Assembly (NCBI GenBank): GCA_964372165.1
Contig: CAYJPT010000059.1
Span: forward strand, 1-13,236
DNA: 13,236 nt
Direction of reading: 5' to 3'
DNA from: CAYJAD01 sp964372165
GTDB lineage: Bacteria; Desulfobacterota; Desulfovibrionia; Desulfovibrionales; Desulfovibrionaceae
Made by a program: the position numbers and the translations under genes. This document shows, one piece after another, positions 1 through 8,041 of this stretch. The notes under the pieces were generated by a model. It was given only the letters and a program-made list of their open reading frames with translations. It had not been told where the DNA came from and did no database searches. Within the stretch, counting starts at the first letter, position 1. Every line of letters starts with the position of its first letter.

Positions 1-84
1 ATTCGCCCTGTGGGACGCAAAAAAGCGTGGTTTTTTGCTCTCATTCGGCGTGCAATATTAAAAAAGCGTATACCTTTGTTATGA
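1..84 (+). CDS. Possible 3' end of an unrecognised gene
   Basis: Frame 1 is open from the window edge to a TGA at 82-84, giving 27 residues that end ...RRAILKKRIPLL. The tail is rich in Arg, Lys and hydrophobic residues, which would suit the C terminus of a membrane-associated protein. No domain can be recognised from so short a piece. An open run of 27 codons can occur by chance, so this is only a candidate. If real, it converges on hom and both would end near the inverted repeat at 95-134. An alternative is that the stretch is non-coding; it also contains a short inverted repeat, GCAAAAAA/TTTTTTGC, at 17-24 and 31-38. Confidence 0.3.
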   Translation: MRPVGRKKAWFFALIRRAILKKRIPLL

Positions 85-94
85 TTGTCTAGTT

Positions 95-134
95 GAAGCT
101 GAAAAAGTCATTGGAAAATAATTTTTTCAGCTTC
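95..134. terminator. 12-bp perfect inverted repeat after hom
   Basis: GAAGCTGAAAAA (95-106) is perfectly complementary to TTTTTCAGCTTC (123-134), with a 16-nt loop. It begins 2 bases beyond the hom stop codon. The structure is symmetrical and its U tract lies within the stem rather than after it, so it is not a textbook Rho-independent terminator. Its position just past a stop codon still makes transcription termination the simplest reading, and it could work in both directions. Confidence 0.5.
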
Positions 135-136
135 GC

Positions 137-1429
137 TTAGGCTAGGACACGATATGTAACAGGTGCTGCCTGTAACAGTCCTGCACTTTCTATGTCTTTT
201 AATACAATATTCATGGAAGATGCATAGGCTTCATGCGTCATAAAAACAAGAGGTACAGCGCCTTGCTCTTGTGGCTTTTGTATTACTTGGGCAATGCTTA
301 TATCTTCTTTTGCCATTAGCCCTGAAATATCACGCAAAACGCCTGGGCTATCATGAACCATAACACGCATATAATAGCTTGAGCGCGCTTGTGCGGGGGA
401 TAAAATTTCTGCTCTTTTAAGTATTTGCTCTATAAATCCAGTATTATGAGGTTGTGTATTTCTGGCAATTGATAAAAGATCACTTACCACTGCTGAGGCT
501 GTGGGCATGTCGCCAGCACCACGTCCATGTAAGAAGAGTGAGCCAACAGCATTACCCTCAAGGCGAACTGCATTGTATGACCCACCCACGCTGGCCATTA
601 AGAAACGATGATGTACAAGGGTTGGGAATACACCTGCCTCAAGCTTTCCATCTACATCTCTGACTTGACCAAGAAGTTTGATGCGGTATCCAAACTCACG
701 TGCAAAGGCAATGTCAAGTTTGCTCATATGACGTATGCCAAAAACTGGCATTTCGGTGTAAGGATATTCAACGCCATAGGCCAAACGAATGAGTAAAACG
801 AGCTTGTGTGCTGCATCATGCCCGTCAATATCTAAGGTGGGGTCAGCCTCAGCAAAGCCTAGTTCTTGAGCTTCATTTAAGGCTGTGTCAAAGTCCATGC
901 CTTCGGTTGTCATTTGTGAAAGAATATAGTTGCTTGTGCCGTTTAAGATGCCCATAATAGACTGAATTTTATTGCCGGCAAGGCTTTCTTTGAGGGTTTG
1001 GACTATAGGTATGCCACCTGCAATGCTTGCTTCATATAGTAAGCACAATTGCTTTTCATGTGCTTTTTTAAAAATTTCTGTACCGGCTTCTGCCAATAAG
1101 GCCTTATTGGCAGTGACAATGTGTTTACCATGGTCTAAGGCATCTAAGATAAGTTTTTGTGGAGCTTCAATGCCACCCATAAGTTCAAGCACAACGTCAA
1201 TATCTGGGTCATGGCTTATGGCGCAAGGATCGGTGACTATTGTTGCACCATCTGGAATGTCACAGTTACGTACTTTATTTAAGTCACGTACCAAAATGCT
1301 TTTAACAATAATGTCACGTCCGATGCGCTCGTCAATTAATGCTGCACTTTCTTTAAGTACACGCACAACACCAGTACCTACAGTGCCAAAACCGGCAATA
1401 CCAACTACAAGTGGTTTATTTTTTAACAT
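137..1429 (-). CDS. hom: Homoserine dehydrogenase
   Basis: Catalyses NAD(P)H-dependent reduction of aspartate semialdehyde to homoserine, the branch point to threonine and methionine, in the cytoplasm. The 430-aa product has an N-terminal Rossmann fold with GFGTVG at residues 13-18, TANKALLAE at 106-114, the catalytic-domain motif LNGTSNY at 162-168, and the family signature around AEADPTLDIDGHDAAHK (193-209). A C-terminal ACT domain spans about 353-428 (VHDSPGVLRDIS), which in this family binds the feedback inhibitor, usually threonine. The length is normal for the ACT-containing form. I chose the ATG at 1427-1429 because GGCAGGA lies just upstream and the protein then begins MLKNKPLVVGIAG. 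The in-frame ATG at 1453 has no ribosome site and adds eight charged residues. It is transcribed divergently from aroL. Confidence 0.96.
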   Translation of the reverse strand: MLKNKPLVVGIAGFGTVGTGVVRVLKESAALIDERIGRDIIVKSILVRDLNKVRNCDIPDGATIVTDPCAISHDPDIDVVLELMGGIEAPQKLILDALDHGKHIVTANKALLAEAGTEIFKKAHEKQLCLLYEASIAGGIPIVQTLKESLAGNKIQSIMGILNGTSNYILSQMTTEGMDFDTALNEAQELGFAEADPTLDIDGHDAAHKLVLLIRLAYGVEYPYTEMPVFGIRHMSKLDIAFAREFGYRIKLLGQVRDVDGKLEAGVFPTLVHHRFLMASVGGSYNAVRLEGNAVGSLFLHGRGAGDMPTASAVVSDLLSIARNTQPHNTGFIEQILKRAEILSPAQARSSYYMRVMVHDSPGVLRDISGLMAKEDISIAQVIQKPQEQGAVPLVFMTHEAYASSMNIVLKDIESAGLLQAAPVTYRVLA

Positions 1430-1668
1430 TCTATCCTGCCTATCCTTGGTCATGGGTCAAAAGTTAGTATTTTATGCTTTGACTTTGTTTCAAAGTGATC
1501 ATCATCACATAGCAGTGCCATATATGATTATGATACAGCACCTACAAATGGCTTAAAAAGTAAGAGATTTAACCATAATATTTTGAGGACCACTAACTTT
1601 AATACAAAAATAATATATTAACATGCAGCTACAGATATGTAAAATAGATTTTTCAGTGCTTTTTGTCT
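1430..1668. other. Intergenic region upstream of hom
   Basis: This is the left part of the 534-base gap between the divergent hom and aroL genes. I see no gene in it. It must hold the hom promoter, but no convincing -35/-10 pair stands out on the - strand. A short inverted repeat, ACTTTG-TTT-CAAAGT at 1482-1496, lies about 50 bases upstream of the hom start and could be an operator, though a 6-bp arm is weak evidence. Confidence 0.4.
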
Positions 1669-1817
1669 TAGATAGTGTCGTCAAATGCGCCTTTTTGGTT
1701 TTCTCTGCATCAGATTTCACGAGCGTTTTCGGTCATGTATGTCTCTAGACACTACATCAAAGCTCGTTCATCTTCCTTGATAAAACTCAAAAATGTGCAA
1801 TTTGACGACACTATCTA
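1669..1817. mobile_element. MITE-like palindromic element
   Basis: An 18-bp sequence, TAGATAGTGTCGTCAAAT (1669-1686), is repeated as a perfect inverted copy at 1800-1817. Similarity continues inward: GCGCCTTTTTG on the left matches GCACATTTTTG on the right after one extra base. The interior is also an imperfect palindrome, for example ACGAGCG near 1720 against the complement of AGCTCGT near 1763, with a centre near 1743. The element is about 145 bp between two flanking TA dinucleotides and has no open reading frame. Short length, terminal inverted repeats and a TA at each end are typical of non-autonomous elements moved by IS630/Tc1-type or some IS5-group transposases. The family assignment is inference. 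It sits in the promoter gap between hom and aroL. Confidence 0.75.
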
Positions 1818-1818
1818 T

Positions 1819-1849
1819 GGAAATGTTGATTTAATCAGCGTTTCCTTAA
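1819..1849. repeat. Palindromic repeat, copy 1
   Basis: GGAAATGTTGATT (1819-1831) is nearly complementary to AATCAGCGTTTCC (1833-1845), 11 of 13 positions pairing across a one-base centre. Read on the - strand, 1831-1849 is TTAAGGAAACGCTGATTAA. This matches 16 of 19 bases of TTAAGGAAATACTGATTTA at 13198-13216. The unit starts one base after the MITE right end, so the two may be nested insertions or this may be part of the original target. Confidence 0.55.
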
Positions 1850-1906
1850 ATTAAAGTAATTATAAAATATTATAAGGCAGATAAGTTTGCTAGGAAGCTT
1901 TGTTAA

Positions 1907-1936
1907 TTGACAAAACTAAATGGATAAGGGTACTTT
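1907..1936 (+). promoter_or_regulatory. Possible aroL promoter
   Basis: A perfect -35 box TTGACA lies at 1907-1912. With an 18-base spacer the facing -10 is TACTTT (1931-1936), which matches the consensus poorly. The likely start of transcription would be about 20 bases before the aroL GTG. No other pair in the gap is better. Confidence 0.35.
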
Positions 1937-1963
1937 GAACATATTATTTTTTGTAGGTACAAT

Positions 1964-2470
1964 GTGAGTAGTAAAATAATTTATCTTATAGGAGCACGTG
2001 CTTCAGGTAAAAGCACTGTTGGTAAGGCTCTTGCTGAGCAATTGGACTGGGCCTTTATTGACACAGATTTATGCATTGAGCATGAGCAGGCGTGTAGCAT
2101 AGCAGAATTGGTAAATAAAAAAGGCTGGGATTTTTTTCGCCAATGCGAAAGTGCAGTATTACAAAAAAATACTGCGGATAACACTGTCATTGCAACTGGC
2201 GGTGGTATGGTTTTGGCTGAACAAAATCGTAAATTCATGCTTACGCATGGAAAGGTCTTTTTTTTGTCACTTCCTGAAGCAATCTTAATACAAAGACTTG
2301 AAAATGATAATAATAAACGCCCGGCACTCACAACAAAGGGAACTGTTAATGAGGTTGCACTTGTACTTTTGCAGCGTTTACCATTGTATAAATCAACAGC
2401 TCATCATGAAATTGATGCATCGCAATCCATTATTGAAATTGTACAAAAAATTATCACATATAATGCGTAA
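1964..2470 (+). CDS. aroL: Shikimate kinase (AroL type)
   Basis: Phosphorylates shikimate to shikimate 3-phosphate with ATP, the fifth step of the shikimate pathway, in the cytoplasm. The 168-aa product has a P-loop GARASGKST at residues 10-18, the shikimate-binding Asp pair in FIDTD (33 and 35), Arg59 in FFRQCE, the GGG motif in IATGGGMVL (79-81), a lid RPAL at 119-122, and the conserved RLPLY Arg138. The segment TVIATGGGMVLAEQNRKFM closely follows the E. coli AroL pattern rather than AroK. The start is GTG at 1964, with AGG at 1955-1957 six bases upstream. It is the first gene of an apparent aroL-aroC-recD2 operon, 12 bases ahead of aroC, which catalyses a later step of the same pathway. 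Confidence 0.95.
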   Translation: MSSKIIYLIGARASGKSTVGKALAEQLDWAFIDTDLCIEHEQACSIAELVNKKGWDFFRQCESAVLQKNTADNTVIATGGGMVLAEQNRKFMLTHGKVFFLSLPEAILIQRLENDNNKRPALTTKGTVNEVALVLLQRLPLYKSTAHHEIDASQSIIEIVQKIITYNA

Positions 2471-2482
2471 ACTGGAGAATAT

Positions 2483-3583
2483 ATGTCAGGAAATAGCTTT
2501 GGGAAAATTTTTCGTTTAACTACATTTGGAGAATCACATGGTGTTGGCCTTGGGGGTATTATTGACGGCTGTCCCCCCGGCATAAACATTGATGAAAAAT
2601 ATATCCAAGATAAGCTTGATCGTCGCAGACCAGGTGGACAAGGTGGTGGCGATGCACTTGCAACTACAAATCGTAAAGAGTCAGACACAGTACGTTTGCT
2701 TAGTGGAGTGTATGAAGGAAAAACTACAGGCACGCCTATAGCTTTTGTTATTGAAAATGAGAATCAACGTTCATCTGACTATGGACAACTTGCACAAATT
2801 TTTAGACCGGGTCATGCTGATATAAGCTATATGGCAAAGTATGGTAGGCGTGACCATCGTGGAGGTGGGCGAGCATCGGGTCGTGAAACTGTAGCAAGGG
2901 TTGCAGGTGGGGCAATAGCTGAGCGTTTACTTGAGCAATTTGGTATACATGTTTATGCAGGTACTTTGGAGCTTGGTGGTGTTGGTGTTGCACATGCTGA
3001 GATAGACATGATTGGTGCTGAGCAAAGACCTTTTTTTGCGGCAGCGGCTTCGTCAATTGTCGTTTGGGAAAAGATTATTGAAAAAATTCGCATGCGCCAA
3101 GATACTGTTGGTGGCATTGTACGTATTGAGATACAAAATGTCCCTGCCGGCCTTGGAGAACCAGTTTTTTATAAATTAGATGCCCTGCTGGCATTGGCAC
3201 TTATGAGTGTTGGTGCTGTAAAGGGAGTTGAGATTGGTAAGGGGTTTGAGGCTGCGCGTATGCGTGGTTCAGAAAATAATGACCCCATAATGTCAATGGA
3301 AAATGGAAAGGCTTGCTTTGCATCAAATAATGCCGGTGGCATTTTGGGTGGTATTTCTTCGGGACAAGATATTGTAATGCAGGTTGCCGTAAAGCCTATT
3401 CCTTCTATTAGTAAAGAGCAAAACAGTATTGATGTAGATGGCAATGCGGTACAAGTTAAAGTGGGGGGGCGGCATGATATTTGTGCCATACCACGCATTG
3501 TACCTGTGCTTAAAGCTATGGCTGCTTTAAGCATTGCAGATGCTCTTTTAATGCAACAACGAATGGGTTTTAATAATGAGTGA
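2483..3583 (+). CDS. aroC: Chorismate synthase
   Basis: Converts 5-enolpyruvylshikimate 3-phosphate to chorismate, the last shared step of aromatic amino acid and folate biosynthesis. It needs reduced FMN. The 366-aa length is normal. Visible motifs are GESHG (16-20), the Arg-rich RRRPGGQGGGD (47-57), YGRRDHRGGGRASGRETVAR (120-139), SNNAGGILGGISSG (281-294) and RHDICAIPR (330-338), all hallmark regions of the family. A clear GGAG at 2474-2477 sits five bases before the ATG. It follows aroL by 12 bases, and its last 8 bases overlap recD2, so the three genes are probably co-transcribed. Confidence 0.98.
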   Translation: MSGNSFGKIFRLTTFGESHGVGLGGIIDGCPPGINIDEKYIQDKLDRRRPGGQGGGDALATTNRKESDTVRLLSGVYEGKTTGTPIAFVIENENQRSSDYGQLAQIFRPGHADISYMAKYGRRDHRGGGRASGRETVARVAGGAIAERLLEQFGIHVYAGTLELGGVGVAHAEIDMIGAEQRPFFAAAASSIVVWEKIIEKIRMRQDTVGGIVRIEIQNVPAGLGEPVFYKLDALLALALMSVGAVKGVEIGKGFEAARMRGSENNDPIMSMENGKACFASNNAGGILGGISSGQDIVMQVAVKPIPSISKEQNSIDVDGNAVQVKVGGRHDICAIPRIVPVLKAMAALSIADALLMQQRMGFNNE

Positions 3584-5759
3584 AACGCAGGAATTGTCAC
3601 CACAAGAAGTAGAGGTAGATGCAAGTGTTGAACGTATCTACTTTCACAACGAAGTAAACGGCTATACTGTTATGCGTATTATGCCTGATGATGCTAAAGA
3701 CGCACAAACTGCCGTTGGCTTTATGATAAATCCGCAAGTGGGTATGCAAGTGCACATTGTGGGATCTTGGGTAAATAACCCTCGCTATGGTCGCCAAATT
3801 TCCATGAGCACCTGTGAAGAAAAATTACCAGCCACAACTGAGGGTATGCGACTTTTTTTGGCCTCAGATTTAATTAAAGGTATTGGTACTGTTGCGGCAG
3901 GAAGAATTGTTGAAACTTTTGGCAAAGATACCATGCGTATAATGGATGAGGAGCCGGAGCGGCTTTTGGAAATTCGTGGTATTGGCAAAAAAACCTTACC
4001 ACGCATTATCAAAAGTTGGATGGAAAATCGTGGACCACGTGAGCTAATGGTATTTTTGCAACCTTATGGCATTACGGCAAGCTATGCCGTGCGTATTTAC
4101 AAGCATTATGGTCCTATGGCTTTAGAGATTATTAAAAATAATCCGTATGTTATGGCGATGGATGTGCGTGGCATAGGTTTTATTACTGCTGATAATGCAG
4201 CGCAAAAATTAGGTTTTAGTAAGGATAGTCCTTTGCGTGCTGAGGCTGGCTTGCTTTATACTTTAGCCAAATGTAATGATGATGGGCATGTGTATATGCC
4301 AAAGGATGCACTGCTTACCCTTACATCTGACAGCTTAGAAATTTCTTATGATTTGCTAGATGACGCCATATCCAGTTTAGAAGCTGAACAGCGCATTGTG
4401 TGTGAGTCTTTAAATGGTGAAGAAGGCATCTATCTTTCACGCTATTATCATTATGAAGAAAAAATTTCTTTTTACCTAAAACGCATTTTGCATTCGCCAA
4501 AGTCGGTACATTTTAATGGCGCTGATAATATAGTTGATGAAGTTATAAAAAGCATGCCCATAAGCATGGCACCTGAGCAAGAAGAAGCTGTAAGAACGTC
4601 AACCAAGTCTAAAATTATGGTGCTTACAGGTGGACCAGGTACTGGTAAAACGACTATTATCAATGCCATTATAAAAGTTTTTCAAAAAGCTAAAGCAAAA
4701 ATATTACTTGCTGCACCTACTGGACGTGCTGCCAAGCGCATGGCTGAAGCAACCAATTGTGAAGCAAAGACCATTCACCGTTTGCTGGAATTTAACCCCA
4801 CAGAAGATGGCTTTGCTCGTAATGAAAATAATCCATTAGCATGTTCTCTTATGGTAGTTGATGAGGCATCCATGATGGATACTTTATTATTTTATCATTT
4901 ATTAAAGGCTGCACCGCTTGGGGTAACAATTTTGTTGGTGGGCGATGTTCATCAATTGCCATCTGTAGGACCGGGTAATGTGCTTAAAGATATAATTGCT
5001 TCAAATGCTGTTCCGGTGGTTGAGCTAACAGAAATATTTAGGCAGTCATCTGAGAGTGAAATTATTTGTAATGCTCACCTTATCAACAAAGGTGAAGTGC
5101 CATACTTAGAATCTAGCCGTGAGCGACTAAGTGACTTTTACTTTATTAGCCAAAATGAACCTGAAAAAGTGGCAGAATTGATAGTTGACTTGGTTAAAAA
5201 TCATATTCCGCGACGTTTTGGTTTAAACCCAGTCGATGATATTCAAGTATTAACACCTATGCACAAAGGTGCAGTAGGTTCAGGTAATTTAAACGCTTTG
5301 TTACAAAAGGCTTTAGTACCAAATCGTGAACAACAATTGCAAAGAGGTGAACGTCTATTTTGCCTTGATGATAAAGTTATGCAAATACGCAATAATTATG
5401 AAAAAGATGTCTTTAATGGTGACATTGGGCGTATTATCATTATGGATATAAAGGAGCGCACTCTAACTGTGCGTTATGATGAACGTAATGTACCATATGA
5501 CTTTGATGAATTAGATGAAGTGGTACCAGCCTATGCTATTTCCATACATAAATCACAAGGTTCTGAATATCCGGCTGTGGTTATTCCACTTATGACTCAG
5601 CACTATGTCCTTTTACAGCGTAACCTAGTATATACTGGTGTGACACGTGGTAAACAATTGGTCATATTGGTTGGCGAAAAACGAGCGCTTAACATGGCAG
5701 TTAAAAATAATCGTACTCATAAACGCTTTACTCGTCTTTGCGAGCGTTTAGCGAATTAG
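3576..5759 (+). CDS. recD2: RecD2-type SF1B DNA helicase
   Basis: ATP-dependent 5'-3' DNA helicase of the RecD2 group, found in bacteria that often lack RecBC and linked to DNA repair. The 727-aa length is typical. Residues about 14-85 form the N-terminal domain, and helix-hairpin-helix segments lie near 98-150 (EIRGIGKKTLPRI) and 195-210 (VRGIGFITAD). Helicase motifs appear in order: I GGPGTGKTT (352-360), Ia PTGRAAKRM (381-389), II VVDEASM (427-433), III GDVHQLPSVGPGN (456-468), IV ELTEIFRQ (483-490), V HKSQGSE (658-664), VI YTGVTRGK (686-693). The ATG overlaps the aroC stop by 8 nt and has only a weak ribosome site, which suggests translational coupling to aroC. It converges on mutL. Confidence 0.95.
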   Translation: MSETQELSPQEVEVDASVERIYFHNEVNGYTVMRIMPDDAKDAQTAVGFMINPQVGMQVHIVGSWVNNPRYGRQISMSTCEEKLPATTEGMRLFLASDLIKGIGTVAAGRIVETFGKDTMRIMDEEPERLLEIRGIGKKTLPRIIKSWMENRGPRELMVFLQPYGITASYAVRIYKHYGPMALEIIKNNPYVMAMDVRGIGFITADNAAQKLGFSKDSPLRAEAGLLYTLAKCNDDGHVYMPKDALLTLTSDSLEISYDLLDDAISSLEAEQRIVCESLNGEEGIYLSRYYHYEEKISFYLKRILHSPKSVHFNGADNIVDEVIKSMPISMAPEQEEAVRTSTKSKIMVLTGGPGTGKTTIINAIIKVFQKAKAKILLAAPTGRAAKRMAEATNCEAKTIHRLLEFNPTEDGFARNENNPLACSLMVVDEASMMDTLLFYHLLKAAPLGVTILLVGDVHQLPSVGPGNVLKDIIASNAVPVVELTEIFRQSSESEIICNAHLINKGEVPYLESSRERLSDFYFISQNEPEKVAELIVDLVKNHIPRRFGLNPVDDIQVLTPMHKGAVGSGNLNALLQKALVPNREQQLQRGERLFCLDDKVMQIRNNYEKDVFNGDIGRIIIMDIKERTLTVRYDERNVPYDFDELDEVVPAYAISIHKSQGSEYPAVVIPLMTQHYVLLQRNLVYTGVTRGKQLVILVGEKRALNMAVKNNRTHKRFTRLCERLAN

Positions 5760-5820
5760 TCGGTATTGAAAAAACATAGTAAACACTTAAAATGAAATAA
5801 ATTTTTCACGGTTGACTAAT
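5755..5820. terminator. Weak nested inverted repeat between recD2 and mutL
   Basis: ATTAGTC (5755-5761, overlapping the recD2 stop) pairs with GACTAAT (5814-5820). Inside it, GAAAAA (5768-5773) pairs with TTTTTC (5802-5807), with equal 6-base spacings between arms on each side. The loop is long and AT-rich. It may form an extended imperfect stem in the 89-base convergent gap, but there is no GC-rich stem with a U tract, so termination here is uncertain. Confidence 0.25.
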
Positions 5821-5848
5821 TTATTGTAAACTTTGTTTCGTGCATTTT

Positions 5849-7771
5849 CTATTTACGTTTAAATAATTTTTCCAAGTCGTGGGATGAAAAGCGCAGCACG
5901 CAAGGTCGCCCATGAGGGCAAAAATCTCGCATGGGTGTGTTTAGCCACTGGTTAATAAGTTCCATTGCTTCATCTGTCGTTAATTGCTGACCGGCTTTAA
6001 TTGATGCTTTGCAAGCAAAAGAAATAAAAAGCATATCAAGGTCATCTTTGCGGCCAGCTAAGGCAGAGCGCAAAAAATCTTTAGCCTCATTACGCTCAAG
6101 TGCCGGAGGTATGGCAGAAATACTTAAATTTTGTACTTCAAGTTGAAGTGCAAATCCAAGCTTTTCAAGATAAGGGCGCAAAGTCATGGCGCGTTCTATT
6201 TCAGAATCATGCAAACTTAGCTCTAGTGGCAAAGCTAGTAGCTGTCCTGTCCCTTGCAGTGCATCTGCCTGCATGCGCGTAAATAATATGCGTTCGTGAA
6301 TGGCATGTTGGTCTAAAATCAGCAAAGTGTCGCTATTATCTTTTAATAAAAGATATGTATTATCAATTTGACCTAAATATTTAAATTTATCCAATTCATT
6401 GTTAACAAAAGGTGTTTGTTGTTTTATTTGCGCATTGTCAATGTGTGTATGCGCCGCATTGTCATAATTGTTTTCGTATCTGATGCTGCTTTGAGCACAA
6501 ATGTCAAAACTTGCTGTATCCTCGTTTAGTCCGGACATTGAAGATGTATTGCTGAAAGATTTTGTTTCATCATACAAAATCTCAGTATGTGTTGGATCAC
6601 TGTTTGGTATGGGAATTTTTTTACTGCTTATAATAGATTCTTCGTCAAGCCTGCCCCAAAAGCCTTGTGGGCGTGTATTGAATAAGTCTTCTTGTTTGTT
6701 ATGCAAGGGTTCTTGCTCACCTTGATTGGAGAACGTAGTTTCCAGAGGTGCTACTTGCATAGCTTCGAGCATGTTATGTATGGAGCGTCGCACAGCAGAA
6801 AAAAGGTTTGATGTATCTCTAAAACGTATTTCTGTTTTAGCAGGATGCACATTTATGTCTATCTCCTCAGGGTCTATTTCAATAAATATAACAGCTTGAG
6901 GATAGTCCTTGGTAGTGAGTCGCCCTTTATAGGCTTCACGCACGGCGGCAGATATCGTTTTATCTTGAATAGAACGCCCATTCACATAAAATAGCATTCT
7001 GTCTGCACGAGGTTGACTAATATGCGGTAGTGCTGCCATACCATGCACACGTATGCCATTATGTGTATTATCAATATTGCGCATGCCATCCATTATTAAA
7101 GGGGGCCAAAGCTCACTTAAGCGTTGTACAAGGCTTTGCTGCGGTGCAAGGTTTAAAGTTTCACGTCCGCCAATATTCAAATTAAAACCAACATGAGTTT
7201 TGGCTATGGCTAAACGCACCAACCACTCTTGTGCTTTTTTATTTTCGGTATTTGTGCTTTTTAAAAACTTCAAACGAGCAGGAATATTAGAAAAAAGATC
7301 CCTAACCTCAATCACTGTTCCACGTGTTAAGGCTGCTGGTGTACTGCTTTTAATTTGCCCAAATTCTATTTGCAAACACTGTGCAAGGTTGCTTGGTTGT
7401 GAATTATTTGGTGTATGGCATGAGGTTATGCTAAAGCGTGCAACAGATGCAATACTTGGTAATGCTTCACCTCTAAAACCATAAGAGTATATTGATAAGA
7501 GGTCATCTAAGTTTTGAATTTTACTGGTAGCATGGCGGGTAACAGCCAATTCTAATTCATGCGCTGCAATGCCATGACCGTTATCTTGCACCTTTATGCA
7601 GCCTTGCCCCCCATTTTCAAGGTGGATATAAATTTGTGTTGCTCCGGCATCAAGGGCATTTTCTACCAGCTCTTTAAGTACAGAGGCTGGTCGTTCTACA
7701 ACTTCGCCTGCAGCAATTTGATTTCTTAATTCAGGAGGGAGTAAGTTTATGGCACGTGTTTGAGTCTTCAT
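5849..7771 (-). CDS. mutL: DNA mismatch repair protein MutL
   Basis: Mismatch repair ATPase that links MutS recognition to strand incision. The 640-aa product has a GHKL ATPase N terminus: the catalytic Glu34 and metal-binding Asn38 in KELVENALDAGA, DNGHGI (63-68) and GFRGEAL (98-104). A variable linker of about 130 residues leads to a dimerisation domain with DQHAIHE (487-493), ACKASIKAG, CPHGRP (618-623) and a terminal SHDLEKLFKRK. The CPHGRP and DQHA motifs mark the endonuclease form used by bacteria without MutH. The last Glu of the usual DQHA-x2-E-x4-E motif is Thr498 here. I chose the ATG at 7769-7771, which gives the standard start MKTQTRAINLLPPEL. An in-frame ATG at 7831 would add 20 unconserved residues, and neither start has a good ribosome site. 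Confidence 0.96.
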   Translation of the reverse strand: MKTQTRAINLLPPELRNQIAAGEVVERPASVLKELVENALDAGATQIYIHLENGGQGCIKVQDNGHGIAAHELELAVTRHATSKIQNLDDLLSIYSYGFRGEALPSIASVARFSITSCHTPNNSQPSNLAQCLQIEFGQIKSSTPAALTRGTVIEVRDLFSNIPARLKFLKSTNTENKKAQEWLVRLAIAKTHVGFNLNIGGRETLNLAPQQSLVQRLSELWPPLIMDGMRNIDNTHNGIRVHGMAALPHISQPRADRMLFYVNGRSIQDKTISAAVREAYKGRLTTKDYPQAVIFIEIDPEEIDINVHPAKTEIRFRDTSNLFSAVRRSIHNMLEAMQVAPLETTFSNQGEQEPLHNKQEDLFNTRPQGFWGRLDEESIISSKKIPIPNSDPTHTEILYDETKSFSNTSSMSGLNEDTASFDICAQSSIRYENNYDNAAHTHIDNAQIKQQTPFVNNELDKFKYLGQIDNTYLLLKDNSDTLLILDQHAIHERILFTRMQADALQGTGQLLALPLELSLHDSEIERAMTLRPYLEKLGFALQLEVQNLSISAIPPALERNEAKDFLRSALAGRKDDLDMLFISFACKASIKAGQQLTTDEAMELINQWLNTPMRDFCPHGRPCVLRFSSHDLEKLFKRK

Positions 7772-8041
7772 CTGCCAAATATAATCATAAATATTAAAAG
7801 GAGCAAGTGGCATATTATGTCGCGATTGCATGTTTTTATTGTTGTAACTTGCTTAAATTTAAAGAATATTGATTGCAAAATTTAAATTGCAGCTTATGCC
7901 TTGCCTAAATGAATTTTAGTAGTTATGTATACAGCAACCATATAGCATAGATATTTCACAAAACTTTTGACGTGTTAGAGTGTTTTATTGCGTGGTTTTA
8001 AGGTGATTTAATTTTTATAATATTTTATAAGGGGAATGGAT
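7772..8041. other. Divergent intergenic region mutL / zinc-ribbon gene
   Basis: This is an AT-rich gap of about 270 bases that should hold both promoters. A consensus -10 TATAAT lies at 8016-8021 on the + strand, but it has no good -35 and would place the transcript start almost at the ribosome site. TTGACG at 7967-7972 has no matching -10. A near-palindrome, GCAAAATTTAAATTGC, occurs at 7876-7891. No gene or RNA is apparent. Confidence 0.4.

Noticed and set aside
19..69. Direct repeat AAAAAAGCGT at 19-28 and 60-69
   Set aside because: Only two short A-rich copies in AT-rich sequence, so chance is likely; not a repeat array.
972..1556. 194-codon open frame on the + strand
   Set aside because: It lies antisense to hom, whose product is conserved over its full length. 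The translation has no recognisable motif.
3169..3624. 151-codon - strand frame
   Set aside because: Antisense to the conserved C-terminal half of aroC and the start of recD2.
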